Source: Aliikangiella sp964411875 (lineage in GTDB: Bacteria > Pseudomonadota > Gammaproteobacteria > Enterobacterales > Kangiellaceae). From it: a stretch of 36,360 nucleotides of DNA. The first letter of the stretch is position 1; each line of letters begins with the position of its first letter. The translations under genes and the position numbers were made by a program. Below the pieces are notes generated by a model. The model was not told where the DNA came from, did not search any database, and saw only the letters and a list, made by a program, of their open reading frames with translations. The stretch covers positions 1-36,360 of the forward strand of contig CAYPMT010000008.1 of NCBI GenBank assembly GCA_964411875.1, written 5' to 3'. Positions 1 to 8,970 of the stretch are shown here, piece by piece.

Positions 1-1486
1 CGCTATCGTTAAAAATGATATAGATAACCGGTAATTGATATTGTAAAGCGGCCGTTATTTCTTGACCTGCCATTAAATAACTGCCATCACCGGTTACACA
101 AATGCTTGGTTGTTTACTGCCTAAACAGCCACCAACTGCAGCACCGACAGCCCAACCCATTGAACCTAGTCCCATGGCAATATGATAATGGCCAGATGCG
201 GTTGCGCGATGAAAGTAATGTGTAAACCAAGACCAAGCATTACCAGCATCGATATATAAACGAAAGTTAACCGGAATGCTTTTAGTAAACTCATTTACAA
301 CGCATTGTGGCTTTAATGGCACGGCTTGGGAATAACATTTGCTTTCGTCATTGAGAATAATCTGGTAGCCATGTTCTTGAGTTAGAGATATACGGTTACG
401 ATAAACTTTTCTGAGTGGGTCATTTTCATTCCAACGATAACCTGAGTTTAACTTTTGTCGTATTTCTTGATTAATTTTGTTGAAGATAAACTTCACATCG
501 CCACAAACATGATGCTGAGCCATCCATGAGCGTGAAAAATGTTCAGGTTTTGGGTCAATATGAACTAAACGTTTATTGAGTAAAATAGCCTGCCAGCCAC
601 CACTGTCAAATTCTGTAATTGGCATACCAATACCAATCAGCATATCAATGGTTTCATCCTCCACGGTTTGATTAGCACTGTAGTGTCCAGCAAAACCAAA
701 TACCCCGCGATATAAAGGGTGATAACCATTAATCCAGCGCTTTCCTGCTGGATTGGTGATAATGGGTGAGTGGGTTAATTCTGCAAACTCAATGATTTCA
801 TCAATAGCGTCTTCACAATCTTTACCAATAAATATGGCTATTCGTTTACATTGCTTGATTTTTGTAATCAACTGACTGAGTGATGAATTATCAGTTAAAC
901 TCATTTTTTGGGTGAGTTGTTTAATATTATTTTCAAATGGTTTTTTTGCAGGGGTTCGTAAAATATCAGAAGGAAAGCTTAAATGTGCCGGCCCACCAGG
1001 CATGCGTTGTGCCGAAAGAATGGCTGCAATAAATTTGTTAACTACTTGGTCTGGATGAGAAATGAGTGTGCTGTAACGAGTAAAGTGTTTAAATATGGCA
1101 ACCGTATCTAAACCAGTGCAGGATGATTCTTGTAAAGCATTTCGACCGAATTTATCTAAATTGGTTTGAGCGGTGATAACCAGCATAGGAATATTTTCGA
1201 TATAGGCTGAGGCGACACCAGTTATAAGGTTGGTTGCGCCTGGGCCAGTGGTTGAGCAACAAACGCCTAATTTACCGGTTTCTCGAGTATAGCCTTCAGC
1301 CATAAAAGCGGCTCCAGCTTCGTGACGAGCAACGATAATTTCTGGTCCGCCGGAGTCTCTTGCTCGGGCAATAGCATCAAAAAGAGGCTCTATAGCACCA
1401 CCTGGAACACCAAATACGCATTCAATGTTAAGTGCTTTTAAATAGTTTACTATTAAGTCAGCATAATCCGATTGTTCACGACTCAT
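1..1486 (-). CDS. Thiamine-diphosphate-dependent acetolactate synthase family enzyme, C-terminus off the left edge
   Basis: The reading frame stays open from an ATG at 1486 to the window edge, giving 495 residues; the family runs to about 550-600, so roughly the last 50-100 are missing. The N-terminus has the pyrimidine-binding signature with the activating glutamate (VARHEAGAAFMAEGY), followed by STTGPGATNLITG. Near the edge is the diphosphate/Mg site, GDGSYLMAGQEI with the partner Asn-Asp (FND) about 25 residues later. The start follows a good ribosome site (AGGGATAAAGGG). The family makes acetolactate from pyruvate, but related enzymes (glyoxylate carboligase, oxalyl-CoA decarboxylase, sulfoacetaldehyde acetyltransferase) share the fold. 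No ilvH-like small subunit lies upstream, so a biosynthetic IlvB role is not shown. Family confident, substrate not. Confidence 0.85.
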   Translation of the reverse strand, partial: MSREQSDYADLIVNYLKALNIECVFGVPGGAIEPLFDAIARARDSGGPEIIVARHEAGAAFMAEGYTRETGKLGVCCSTTGPGATNLITGVASAYIENIPMLVITAQTNLDKFGRNALQESSCTGLDTVAIFKHFTRYSTLISHPDQVVNKFIAAILSAQRMPGGPAHLSFPSDILRTPAKKPFENNIKQLTQKMSLTDNSSLSQLITKIKQCKRIAIFIGKDCEDAIDEIIEFAELTHSPIITNPAGKRWINGYHPLYRGVFGFAGHYSANQTVEDETIDMLIGIGMPITEFDSGGWQAILLNKRLVHIDPKPEHFSRSWMAQHHVCGDVKFIFNKINQEIRQKLNSGYRWNENDPLRKVYRNRISLTQEHGYQIILNDESKCYSQAVPLKPQCVVNEFTKSIPVNFRLYIDAGNAWSWFTHYFHRATASGHYHIAMGLGSMGWAVGAAVGGCLGSKQPSICVTGDGSYLMAGQEITAALQYQLPVIYIIFNDS

Positions 1487-1596
1487 CCCTTTATCCCTAA
1501 TGTTTCTCTGGGTACATATTAAGTTTTAAGTTGGGGTAATAAATATCATGCTTCCTTCACTCCCAGCAGCTATAAAAGTAGAGAACATAATAATTT

Positions 1597-1610
1597 CTCA
1601 ATATATTGAG
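1597..1610. promoter_or_regulatory. Perfect 14-bp palindrome, possible operator
   Basis: CTCAATATATTGAG equals its own reverse complement and lies 111 bases upstream of the TPP-enzyme ATG (1486), in the gap before the cyclic-di-GMP gene. Perfect AT-rich palindromes of this size often bind dimeric repressors. The regulator is unknown and binding is inference. The rest of the 1487-1726 gap holds no convincing gene. Confidence 0.3.
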
Positions 1611-1726
1611 TGTAATAATTAAGAGCTAATAGCCATTTGAGATTAAAAAGAGAGGGGCGAGTGCTTATAAAATTTTTTAATGATTTTAAAGAGTTACCAG
1701 AGTTTTTTGAAGAAAAGCCTCATTAC

Positions 1727-4213
1727 TTAATCAAAAAGTTCTTCAACAGGCTTGGGTTTACTAAAATAAAACCCTTGTGCATAAGTTACCCCGATTTCTT
1801 TAAGAATGTTTAAGCTGGCTTCGTTTTCCACAAATTCCGCTACGGTTTGCTTGTCCAGTGCGGTAGCGACTTCATAAATGGCTTTGACAAGAGCTAAGTC
1901 AATAGGGTTTTGAGCTAGGTCGACGACAAAAGAGCCATCAATTTTGACTGATTGGACAGGGATTTGTTTTAAATAGTTAAAGGTACTAAAGCCAGTGCCA
2001 AAGTCGTCGATTGAAAACTCAAAGCCAAGCTGACTGATTTGAGTAACGATTTCTTTGGTGGCGTTAATGTTATTTAAACTAGCGCTTTCAGTGAGTTCAA
2101 AAATAATACGATCAGGCGAGACTTGGTAGGTTTCTAGGTTTTCTTTGAGCAAAGGTAGGAGATGTTCATCACCAAAGCCTTGAGCAGATAAGTTGATAGA
2201 AATTTTCTTAAGCTTTGGGTTTTCAGCTAAATATTTGAATGCTTTTCTAATGACATGCCTATCAAGTAGGGTCATGGCATTTTCCCTTTCCAAGGCAGGT
2301 ATAAACTCACCGGGTAAAATTAATTCATCGTCAATTTTGAGCCTAACCAAGGCTTCATAATAGCTAGTTTCTAATGTGTCAATTTGAATGATAGGTTGAA
2401 AGTGTAAAATTAACTTATCGTCGGCGACAGCTTCATGCAGTCGTCTGGCCCATTCAAAGTTATTTTCTAACTCGTTACTTTGAACATCATTTTGATTGTA
2501 AATATGAACTCTATTGCGGCCTTGTTTTTTTGCGGCATAAAGGGCTATGTCTGCTTGCTTCATATATTCTTCATAGCTATGTTGGCCATCTTTAATTTCA
2601 GAGATACCAATAGAGCAATTAGTTTTAAAGCTTTTGCCATCAATACAACAAGGATATTCATCAACTAAGCGACATAGGTCGTCAGCAAGAATTTGTGCAA
2701 TATGTTGATTGGTGTTAGGTAATATTAGGCCAAATTCGTCACCACCAACGCGTGCTAAAATATCAGAATCACGCATACGAGATTGGAGAATTGCAGCGGT
2801 ATCTTTGATAACCTGATCGCCATGGTGATGGCCAAGGGTATCATTAATGATTTTAAAGTGATCGAGGTTGACATATAAAATGGCATGAGGGCCATTGCCG
2901 CGAGCAGCGCTTGCAGCGTAATTTTTCAGTTCAATTTCAAAATAATGACGATTAAACAGTTGGGTTAAATCATCATGCATGGCTAGGTATTCAAGATCTA
3001 TCTGAGCATTTTTTCGCTCTGTAATATCTTCAATTGTGCCAGAAATTGCACGGCTTTTGCGGTCCTTTGCTAGCGTGATTTCAAATCTTGCTTCTACCCA
3101 TAAATCCTGATTGTTACGATTTTTCATCCGAAATTCAAAGTGATTACTGGTGCTACTATCGGCAACAAAAAGCCCGATATTTTCAGGGTTTAGTAAATGA
3201 ACCTGCTCAGTATTTTCGATAAATTCAATTAATGGTTGACCAATACTATGTTTAATTGAAAAGCCGGTGAGCCTTTCCCAAGCATGATTGAGAAATAATA
3301 TTGTGCCATTAGTCGTTAGCTCAATAACCACACAGCTAATTTGGTCGAGTAAATGTTGGTGGGAATCTAAAATTAGTTTATATTCATGACGACTTTTATT
3401 GAGTAGCTTAACTTTTTCTGCAAATTGAGAGCTGCTAATAATAAAATCTTCGCGGCGAGCAGCCGTTTCACAAACTTGGCGTAGCTGTTCTGCATGAAAA
3501 GGTTTTGCAATAAAATCGGCAGCGCCTTTAAGCATTAATTCTTCAACTAATTTAGTTGTATGATTAGCCGTCATCATGACAACAGACTGATCAGGTTTAT
3601 CATTCATAATGCGGTCAAGTATCTCAATACCGGTTATGCCAGGTAGCATAATATCCAATAAGACTAGGTCGTAATCACCTTTTTCCCATAACTCGATACC
3701 TTCGTTACCATTTTCGGCTGCATCTACTTTGAAGCGGCGTTTTAAAATGCGTTTGACCAAGTGACGAGTATCAGGATTATCTTCAACCACTAAAAGTGAT
3801 GCTCGTTCAATATCTTCGATTGGAGACGGTTGCATGGTATCAACAAGCTTTAATAAGTTTGGGTAATCTTCGTAAGCAACTAGTTGATTAACTAAGAATT
3901 CTCGTGCAGTTGTTTTGGCAATGTGTTCACACCAGGTATTAGATATAATGATATAAGGAATATTCGGGGCGCAGCGAAGAACACCCGCTCTAATAAGTCG
4001 AGCTAAGCGCCAACCATCAATACCTTCTAGCTGGATATTACTGATAACAAAATCGATGGTTTTTGTTTTTAAAATATCGACAGCGTCTTTAGAGTTATTA
4101 GCAGTTACAATTTCATACTTTTCACTTTTATTTAGTAAGTTTTGTAACGTTTCAAGTCGCTCATCATTTGAGTTAATCAATAATAAGCGTTTGGTTCGAC
4201 TAGTGTCTGACAT
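1727..4213 (-). CDS. REC-REC-PAS-GGDEF-EAL cyclic-di-GMP signalling protein
   Basis: This 828-residue cytoplasmic protein has no membrane segments. Order: a degenerate receiver (about 10-127; Asn59 replaces the phospho-Asp), a normal receiver (about 138-252; E144/D145, D187, MMTA, AKP lysine), PAS with PAC (about 280-402), GGDEF (about 408-572) and EAL (about 585-826). The cyclase signature GGDEF is intact at 490-494, with an RxxD product-inhibition site (RDSD, 481-484) five residues before it. The phosphodiesterase keeps EAL (620-622), NLS, ELTES, DDFGTG (736-741), VKIDG and the late glutamate (AEFVEN). Both activities look possible, so the net direction cannot be told. Phosphorylation of the second receiver by an unseen kinase presumably controls it. 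No kinase gene is adjacent. The start has a GAGGGA ribosome site. Confidence 0.93.
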   Translation of the reverse strand: MSDTSRTKRLLLINSNDERLETLQNLLNKSEKYEIVTANNSKDAVDILKTKTIDFVISNIQLEGIDGWRLARLIRAGVLRCAPNIPYIIISNTWCEHIAKTTAREFLVNQLVAYEDYPNLLKLVDTMQPSPIEDIERASLLVVEDNPDTRHLVKRILKRRFKVDAAENGNEGIELWEKGDYDLVLLDIMLPGITGIEILDRIMNDKPDQSVVMMTANHTTKLVEELMLKGAADFIAKPFHAEQLRQVCETAARREDFIISSSQFAEKVKLLNKSRHEYKLILDSHQHLLDQISCVVIELTTNGTILFLNHAWERLTGFSIKHSIGQPLIEFIENTEQVHLLNPENIGLFVADSSTSNHFEFRMKNRNNQDLWVEARFEITLAKDRKSRAISGTIEDITERKNAQIDLEYLAMHDDLTQLFNRHYFEIELKNYAASAARGNGPHAILYVNLDHFKIINDTLGHHHGDQVIKDTAAILQSRMRDSDILARVGGDEFGLILPNTNQHIAQILADDLCRLVDEYPCCIDGKSFKTNCSIGISEIKDGQHSYEEYMKQADIALYAAKKQGRNRVHIYNQNDVQSNELENNFEWARRLHEAVADDKLILHFQPIIQIDTLETSYYEALVRLKIDDELILPGEFIPALERENAMTLLDRHVIRKAFKYLAENPKLKKISINLSAQGFGDEHLLPLLKENLETYQVSPDRIIFELTESASLNNINATKEIVTQISQLGFEFSIDDFGTGFSTFNYLKQIPVQSVKIDGSFVVDLAQNPIDLALVKAIYEVATALDKQTVAEFVENEASLNILKEIGVTYAQGFYFSKPKPVEELFD

Positions 4214-4235
4214 ATTCCCTCGAAATATGATAGGC

Positions 4236-4258
4236 CCAACCGTAAAAAAGTCGGTTGG
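4236..4258 (-). promoter_or_regulatory. Hairpin in the 5' leader of the cyclic-di-GMP gene
   Basis: CCAACCG (4236-4242) pairs perfectly with CGGTTGG (4252-4258) around a 9-base A-rich loop. It lies 23 bases upstream of the ATG at 4213 on the minus strand. It does not show the conserved core of a GEMM cyclic-di-GMP riboswitch. It could be a leader structure or a weak terminator of something on the other strand. Confidence 0.3.
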
Positions 4259-4404
4259 AAAGCTTAATATAATAACTATTCTAGCAAGTATAGCTTATAT
4301 TCTTATGATAGATCATGTTTTGTCAATTAAGTAGGATTTGATGGGTTTTATTGCTAAAATAGTTGCTACTATAGAGTTATTCCAAACTAAACTGGAGAAA
4401 CAAA

Positions 4405-5286
4405 ATGCAAGAATTGCTTGTTATTGCTGATAGGGAAGGAGAAAAGCATTCTGCTTTTCAGCATGCCCTTGAAGTTGCCAAAAATACAGGCGGAAAAATT
4501 GAGTTTGTTGGCTTTGTTCATGCGCCTGGTGTTGATAGTTCAGAGATTTTATCTCATGAAGATAAACGCGAAGTTCATAGGCGTTATATTGACCGAAAGC
4601 AAGAAAAGCTAGACAGCTTTTTAGAAAAGCTGGATTTAGGTAATGTAAAGGTTAAAACCGATGTGGTCTGGGAAAAGTCATCAGACCGTTGGGTTGTAGC
4701 GCGTTGTGATCAAAAGTCTTTTGACATGGTGTTTAAGTCTGGCAAGCGTAATGATGAGTCATCTTTCTTGTATACGCCGGCTGATTGGCAGTTAATGCGT
4801 CATTGTCCTGAGCCAGTCATGATTGTCGGTGGACGTCCTTGGCGACAAGGTGGCGTTGCTTTAGCAGCACTTGATTTAGGCTCAAGTAGTCAAAAAACGT
4901 TGCAATTAAATGAAGATATTTTGCGTCAAGCCAATAAGTTTTGTAAGGCTTCTCATGCGGAAATGCATGTTTGTTATTCAATGGCCGTGCCTAAAGCTCT
5001 GGCTGATTTAGATTTAATTGACGCTAGTTCATATGAACGCAAGATGTTGGAAAACTTAGATCCGATTGTGCGTAAGTTAATCGATGATGCAGGCCTTGAC
5101 AGAGAGCGTATTCACCTGGTTTCTGGTAAGCCGGCTAAGGAGATTTGTCGTATCAGTGAAAAGATTGATGCTGAAGTGGTTTTCATCGGTAACAAAACCA
5201 GAACCAGTTTACGCGGTCGGCTTATGGGGAATACGGCTGAAAACGTTCTTCATAAAGTATTAGCGGATGTTGTGGTGATAAAATAA
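4405..5286 (+). CDS. uspE: Tandem-domain universal stress protein, UspE-like
   Basis: The 293-residue protein has two Usp domains in tandem (about 1-142 and 148-293); E. coli UspE is about 316. The first opens with ELLVIADREGEKHSAFQHAL and ends in PVMIVGG. The second ends EVVFIGNKTRTSLRGRLMGNTAENVLHK-VVVIK, like the UspE C-terminal GNTAE-VL signature. The first Gly-x-x-Gly of the ATP loop is altered (GNKT). UspE-class proteins are cytoplasmic factors for stress survival and adhesion or motility traits; the biochemical role is unsettled. A ribosome site (GGAGA) lies seven bases before the ATG. It is a single-gene unit convergent with sdaA. Family call sure; exact orthology to UspE likely. Confidence 0.85.
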   Translation: MQELLVIADREGEKHSAFQHALEVAKNTGGKIEFVGFVHAPGVDSSEILSHEDKREVHRRYIDRKQEKLDSFLEKLDLGNVKVKTDVVWEKSSDRWVVARCDQKSFDMVFKSGKRNDESSFLYTPADWQLMRHCPEPVMIVGGRPWRQGGVALAALDLGSSSQKTLQLNEDILRQANKFCKASHAEMHVCYSMAVPKALADLDLIDASSYERKMLENLDPIVRKLIDDAGLDRERIHLVSGKPAKEICRISEKIDAEVVFIGNKTRTSLRGRLMGNTAENVLHKVLADVVVIK

Positions 5287-5335
5287 GCTTGTCATCCTAT
5301 ATACGGCTACATCAGTCAAAATTGGTAATGTCTGG

Positions 5336-5356
5336 ATACCGCATCAAGTGCGGTAT
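5336..5356. repeat. REP-like palindromic element between convergent genes
   Basis: ATACCGCA (5336-5343), loop TCAAG, then TGCGGTAT (5349-5356) form an 8-bp perfect hairpin flanked by TCTGG and GAAGAG. The core (GGAT-CCGCATCAAGTGCGG-ATGA) resembles, from memory, a palindromic intergenic repeat that recurs in many proteobacterial genomes. It sits between the 3' ends of uspE and sdaA. No T-run follows on either strand, so a simple terminator is less likely. Only one copy is in this window. Confidence 0.45.
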
Positions 5357-5409
5357 GAAGAGCCTGTCGTAGTTTTAATTCCGCGTCTGCAAACCGAGAG
5401 CTTTATAAC

Positions 5410-6771
5410 CTAGCATTCAATAATGTTAACCGCTAAACCGCCTCTGGCGGTTTCTTTGTATTTGGTTTTCATATCGGCACCTGTTTCTCGCATGGTTTTA
5501 ATGACCTTATCGAGTGAAACTTTGTGGTCACCATTACCTTGCATGGCGAGTCTGGCTGCATTGATAGCTTTGACTGCGCCCATAGCATTACGCTCGATAC
5601 AAGGAACCTGAACTAAGCCACCAACTGGATCACAGGTTAACCCCAAATTATGCTCCATACCAATTTCAGCAGCACACTCAACTTGAGCAGGTGTACCACC
5701 TAATACTTCTGCTAAACCGGCTGCAGCCATTGAACAAGCTACGCCAATTTCTCCCTGACAGCCAACTTCAGCACCAGAAATAGAAGCGTTTAATTTGTAG
5801 AGAATACCGATTGCTGCTGCAGCGAGTAAAAGTCGGTGAACTATTTTGGGATCGGTAGGCTGATAAAAATGTAAATAGTATTTTATAACCGCAGGAATGA
5901 TTCCTGCGGCACCGTTAGTTGGGGCGGTTACAATGCGACCACCTGAAGCATTTTCTTCATTCACGGCAAGGGCATAAAGATTCACCCAGTCCATTGCAGC
6001 TAAAGGATCTTTGCTTTCGGGGCGTGCTGTGAGTTTACGGTGAAGTGCTGGTGCACGACGTTTAACTTTAAGTCCGCCCGGCAAAATACCTTCTGTGCGT
6101 ATACCTTTATCGATGCAAGCTGACATGGTCTGCCATAGTTGATCCAGCTGCTGACTAATAACATCAGGTGTTTGCCATGTCTTTTCATTTTCAAACATTA
6201 ATTGGCTAATACTAAGTCCTGATTCTTTAGTTAATTGGAGTAGTTCTTCACCGGTTCGAAAATCGTAGGGTAGTTGTTGATGCATGTCTTTCAAGGGTTG
6301 TGTATTAGTACCTTCACTAAGAATAAAACCACCACCAACAGAGTAATAAATTTTTTCTAACAGTAATTGGTCATTGTCATCAAAGGCAGAAAACTTCATG
6401 CCATTAGCATGTTCTGGAAGTGTCAGTTTACGATGAAATATGAGATCTTTTTTGTAATTAAATGGAATAGCTTTTTGTTGATTGAGGTTAAGTGTGCCAG
6501 CGGTTTTAATTTGTTCAACTCGCTCTGGAGCTTGATCGGTATTGACTAGATGAGGTTGTTCGGCCTCTAGCCCAAGAAGTACCGCTAAGTCACTGCCATG
6601 ACCTTTGCCTGTATGACCTAAGGAACCATATAGGCCTATGGTTATTCGGCTAATTGATTGATTTTCGATAGCTCTTTGCGCAAATTTATAAGCGGCACGC
6701 ATTGGTCCAACTGTATGTGAACTAGAAGGCCCAATACCTATGGAAAAAAGGTCAAAAGTTGAAACAGCCAA
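5410..6771 (-). CDS. sdaA: L-serine dehydratase, single-chain iron-sulfur type
   Basis: This converts L-serine to pyruvate and ammonia in the cytoplasm using a [4Fe-4S] cluster. The family start FDLFSIGIGPSSSHTVGPM is present. Numbered on the 455-residue open frame, cluster cysteines appear in VGCQGE (340), LTCDPVGG (382) and VPCIER (393), and the chain ends in Cys455. This matches the four-cysteine spacing, including the C-terminal tail cysteine, described for the Legionella type-2 enzyme. The longest frame begins at a TTG at 6777, but the CAGGA ribosome site then sits too close. The TTG at 6771, seven bases after AGGA, is preferred (453 residues). It is followed, across an 80-base gap, by no clear operon partner; nudL and pabB lie upstream on the same strand. 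Confidence 0.95.
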   Translation of the reverse strand: MAVSTFDLFSIGIGPSSSHTVGPMRAAYKFAQRAIENQSISRITIGLYGSLGHTGKGHGSDLAVLLGLEAEQPHLVNTDQAPERVEQIKTAGTLNLNQQKAIPFNYKKDLIFHRKLTLPEHANGMKFSAFDDNDQLLLEKIYYSVGGGFILSEGTNTQPLKDMHQQLPYDFRTGEELLQLTKESGLSISQLMFENEKTWQTPDVISQQLDQLWQTMSACIDKGIRTEGILPGGLKVKRRAPALHRKLTARPESKDPLAAMDWVNLYALAVNEENASGGRIVTAPTNGAAGIIPAVIKYYLHFYQPTDPKIVHRLLLAAAAIGILYKLNASISGAEVGCQGEIGVACSMAAAGLAEVLGGTPAQVECAAEIGMEHNLGLTCDPVGGLVQVPCIERNAMGAVKAINAARLAMQGNGDHKVSLDKVIKTMRETGADMKTKYKETARGGLAVNIIEC

Positions 6772-6856
6772 AAGCAATTCCTGTTTGATTTAGAGGTGGC
6801 TATTTTGAACCCAGGATAGTATTTTTGCAATATAAGTTTTAAAAGAGTAACTGCAA

Positions 6857-7432
6857 TTAATTAAGTTGTAGGTGTTTGGTTAAATCGACTAGAATTTTTG
6901 CGGTGGTTCCCCAAATAGTATATGACTGACAGTGAATAACAGGGTAGGAGTAGTTAATGCCATTTTGAGTTTGATGTTTAGTACTTTGATTCTTAGAGGC
7001 AATTAAAAAATTTAAAGGAAGTGCAAACACTTCGGCGACTTCGTTATGGTCAATAGTTAACTCTGAAATGAGTTTTGAATCAATTTCAACTGTGCCAACA
7101 AAAGGCGTGACATTATAAAGTGATATGGTTTTCTGTTGAGATAAATGACCGAGCAATTCAATTTTTTCTGGTTGAATACCAATCTCTTCATCAGTTTCCC
7201 TAAGTGCTGTTTGGCTAAGGTCAGAATCTCTTACTTCAAAACCACCACCAGGAAAACTAATTTGACCAGGGTGGTGCTTTAAATGTTCTGCCCTGCGAGT
7301 AAAAATCACATCCCATTCTTCTGATTGAGAATTAAACACCAAAGGTATTAATACGGCAGCAGCTCTTTCATCAGTTGGCATTGGCGCTGGTGATGACATT
7401 GGCTTGATCGCTTTTTGAATAATTTCAATCAT
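6857..7432 (-). CDS. nudL: Nudix hydrolase, CoA pyrophosphatase type
   Basis: The 191-residue protein carries the Nudix box (GGGFEVRDSD-TALRETDEEIG) directly after the UPF0035-type motif FTRRAEHLKHHPGQISFPGG that marks CoA diphosphatases. These cleave CoA or its derivatives to phosphopantetheine and 3',5'-ADP. The longer open frame reaches 7489, but the ATG at 7432 fits the family N-terminus. That ATG lies inside the last codons of pabB (CATCATGATTGA), so the two overlap by eight bases and are probably translationally coupled. Gammaproteobacteria often place this gene next to pabB. Substrate is inferred from the motif. Confidence 0.9.
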   Translation of the reverse strand: MIEIIQKAIKPMSSPAPMPTDERAAAVLIPLVFNSQSEEWDVIFTRRAEHLKHHPGQISFPGGGFEVRDSDLSQTALRETDEEIGIQPEKIELLGHLSQQKTISLYNVTPFVGTVEIDSKLISELTIDHNEVAEVFALPLNFLIASKNQSTKHQTQNGINYSYPVIHCQSYTIWGTTAKILVDLTKHLQLN

Positions 7433-8840
7433 GATGTTTAGATGAAGGATGATTAGAAAGTACGGGTAATATTTTGCTGAGTTTATCAAAGGTTTCTTGA
7501 TACTCGAGTGATTGTTCCGAGTCGGCCACTAAACCGCCACCAGCCCAAGCATAGATTTTATGATTTTTAGTGACCAGTGTTCGTATGGTTATGTTGCTAT
7601 CCATATTACCATTAAAATCAACATAGCCAATAATACCACAGTAAATGCCTCGTCTTACTGGCTCTAGCTCTTCGATAATTTGCATCGCTCTTATTTTAGG
7701 TGCACCAGTAATTGAGCCGCCGGGTAAGGTTGTTGCTAGCAGGTCAAAGTTATCATAACCCTTGGCTAGTTTTGATTCGATGGTTGAAATTAAATGGTGT
7801 ACAGAAGAGAAGCGGTAATGGCCAAACAGTTCGGTGACTTTAACACTGCCTTTTGCAGCAGTACGACTCAAATCATTTCTTAATAAATCGACAATCATTA
7901 AGTTTTCAGCGCGATCCTTTTCACTATTAATTAACTCATTAGCTTGTTGTTCATCAGCAGTTGGGTCGAGTTTACGTGGCCGCGTTCCTTTAATGGGTTG
8001 AGTTTTTATTTCATTGTTATGTGATTCAATAAACCTTTCTGGTGAAATGCTCAGAATTTGATGCTGTTCAAAGTTTAAATAGGCTGAGAAAGGTGCTTGG
8101 TTTTGTTGGGTTAGTGAGGCGTAAGCGTCTAGGGGAGAACCTATGAAATCGGCTTGAAACCTTTGAGCTAAATTAACTTGGTAGCAGTCACCGGCATAAA
8201 TATAGTCACGAACCTGGTTAAAAGCTGAAGCATAATTCTCTTGACTCATATTACTTTGCCAGTCATTGGTGAGTGAAAAGCATTCAGAGATGTTTTGGTT
8301 TTTTGGAAGCTGATTAAAAGTATTAACCAGTTGTTGCCAATCGTTTGAGTTAAGTCCAAAGTTAAATAAACGTGTCCATTTTTCTTGGTGGTCGGTAATT
8401 AATGCCCATTGATAAAGTCCCATTTGAATTTGAGGAAGATGAAGATCATCATCAATAGTATTGGGTAGTTTTTCTATGTGACGACCAAAGTCATAGCTTA
8501 TGTAACCAAGCCAACCACCATTAAAAGGTAAGTTAATGGATTGTTTGGTATTTGATGAGTCTGTTTGAAAATGCGTGAGGAGTTGACGCATACAATCAAG
8601 AGGTTGAGACAAGTCTAAATTGAGTGAGCTGAAATCTTGTGCTGATTCGATTTGAGTGGTTTTTTTAGAAAAGGTGAGCTTAACACTTGGTTGATAAGTG
8701 AATATATCATAGCGATTATAGGCATTTTGACTGCTCACGCCGCCACTGTCGAGTAGCATAGCCCAAGGCTGTTTAAGTAATGATGCAAGTACAACAAGTT
8801 TATTGTTGGAGCAAAGATAATCCAGCGACAACCAATTCAT
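7425..8840 (-). CDS. pabB: Aminodeoxychorismate synthase component I
   Basis: This cytoplasmic enzyme aminates chorismate to 4-amino-4-deoxychorismate for folate synthesis, using ammonia from a PabA glutaminase not in this window. The 471-residue chain ends in the chorismate-binding fold: GDCYQVNLAQRF, LSISPERF, then PIKGTRPR, whose lysine (about 284) separates PabB from anthranilate synthase TrpE (PIAGTR). Then come EKDRAENLMIVDLLRNDL, LPGGSITGAPK and the late YAWAGGGLVADS. The open frame begins at a TTG (8846), but the ATG two codons later is the likelier start; the ribosome site is weak. It is divergent from the aroA operon, which supplies its substrate, and overlaps nudL downstream. Confidence 0.94.
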   Translation of the reverse strand: MNWLSLDYLCSNNKLVVLASLLKQPWAMLLDSGGVSSQNAYNRYDIFTYQPSVKLTFSKKTTQIESAQDFSSLNLDLSQPLDCMRQLLTHFQTDSSNTKQSINLPFNGGWLGYISYDFGRHIEKLPNTIDDDLHLPQIQMGLYQWALITDHQEKWTRLFNFGLNSNDWQQLVNTFNQLPKNQNISECFSLTNDWQSNMSQENYASAFNQVRDYIYAGDCYQVNLAQRFQADFIGSPLDAYASLTQQNQAPFSAYLNFEQHQILSISPERFIESHNNEIKTQPIKGTRPRKLDPTADEQQANELINSEKDRAENLMIVDLLRNDLSRTAAKGSVKVTELFGHYRFSSVHHLISTIESKLAKGYDNFDLLATTLPGGSITGAPKIRAMQIIEELEPVRRGIYCGIIGYVDFNGNMDSNITIRTLVTKNHKIYAWAGGGLVADSEQSLEYQETFDKLSKILPVLSNHPSSKHHD

Positions 8841-8886
8841 AATCAATTTTGTTTGTATGACAAGCTTCTTTTTATCAGAGGTTATT

Positions 8887-8914
8887 TTGCATTATAGAGT
8901 AGAAACACTATAAA
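8887..8914. promoter_or_regulatory. Overlapping divergent promoters of pabB and aroA-tyrA-aroC
   Basis: On the plus strand TTGCAT (8887-8892), a 16-base spacer and TATAAA (8909-8914) would start transcription about 50 bases before aroA. On the minus strand a perfect TATAAT (8896 down to 8891) could serve pabB, though its -35 is poor. The two overlap, so they may compete. Assigned by eye. Confidence 0.35.
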
Positions 8915-8970
8915 ATGACATAAAGAAAAATAGCTGATTATTAACTTGTCACCAGAACTAAGAGTTCCTT

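Noticed and set aside
1661..1813. 50-codon GTG frame (MLIKFFNDFKELPEFFEEKPH...) antisense to the end of the GGDEF-EAL gene
   Set aside because: The purine-rich site is only three bases from the GTG, it overlaps a sure gene by 87 bases, and no family is recognised.
4214..4404. Cyclic-di-GMP riboswitch in the leader of the GGDEF-EAL gene
   Set aside because: There is a hairpin, but not the conserved GEMM-type core sequence.
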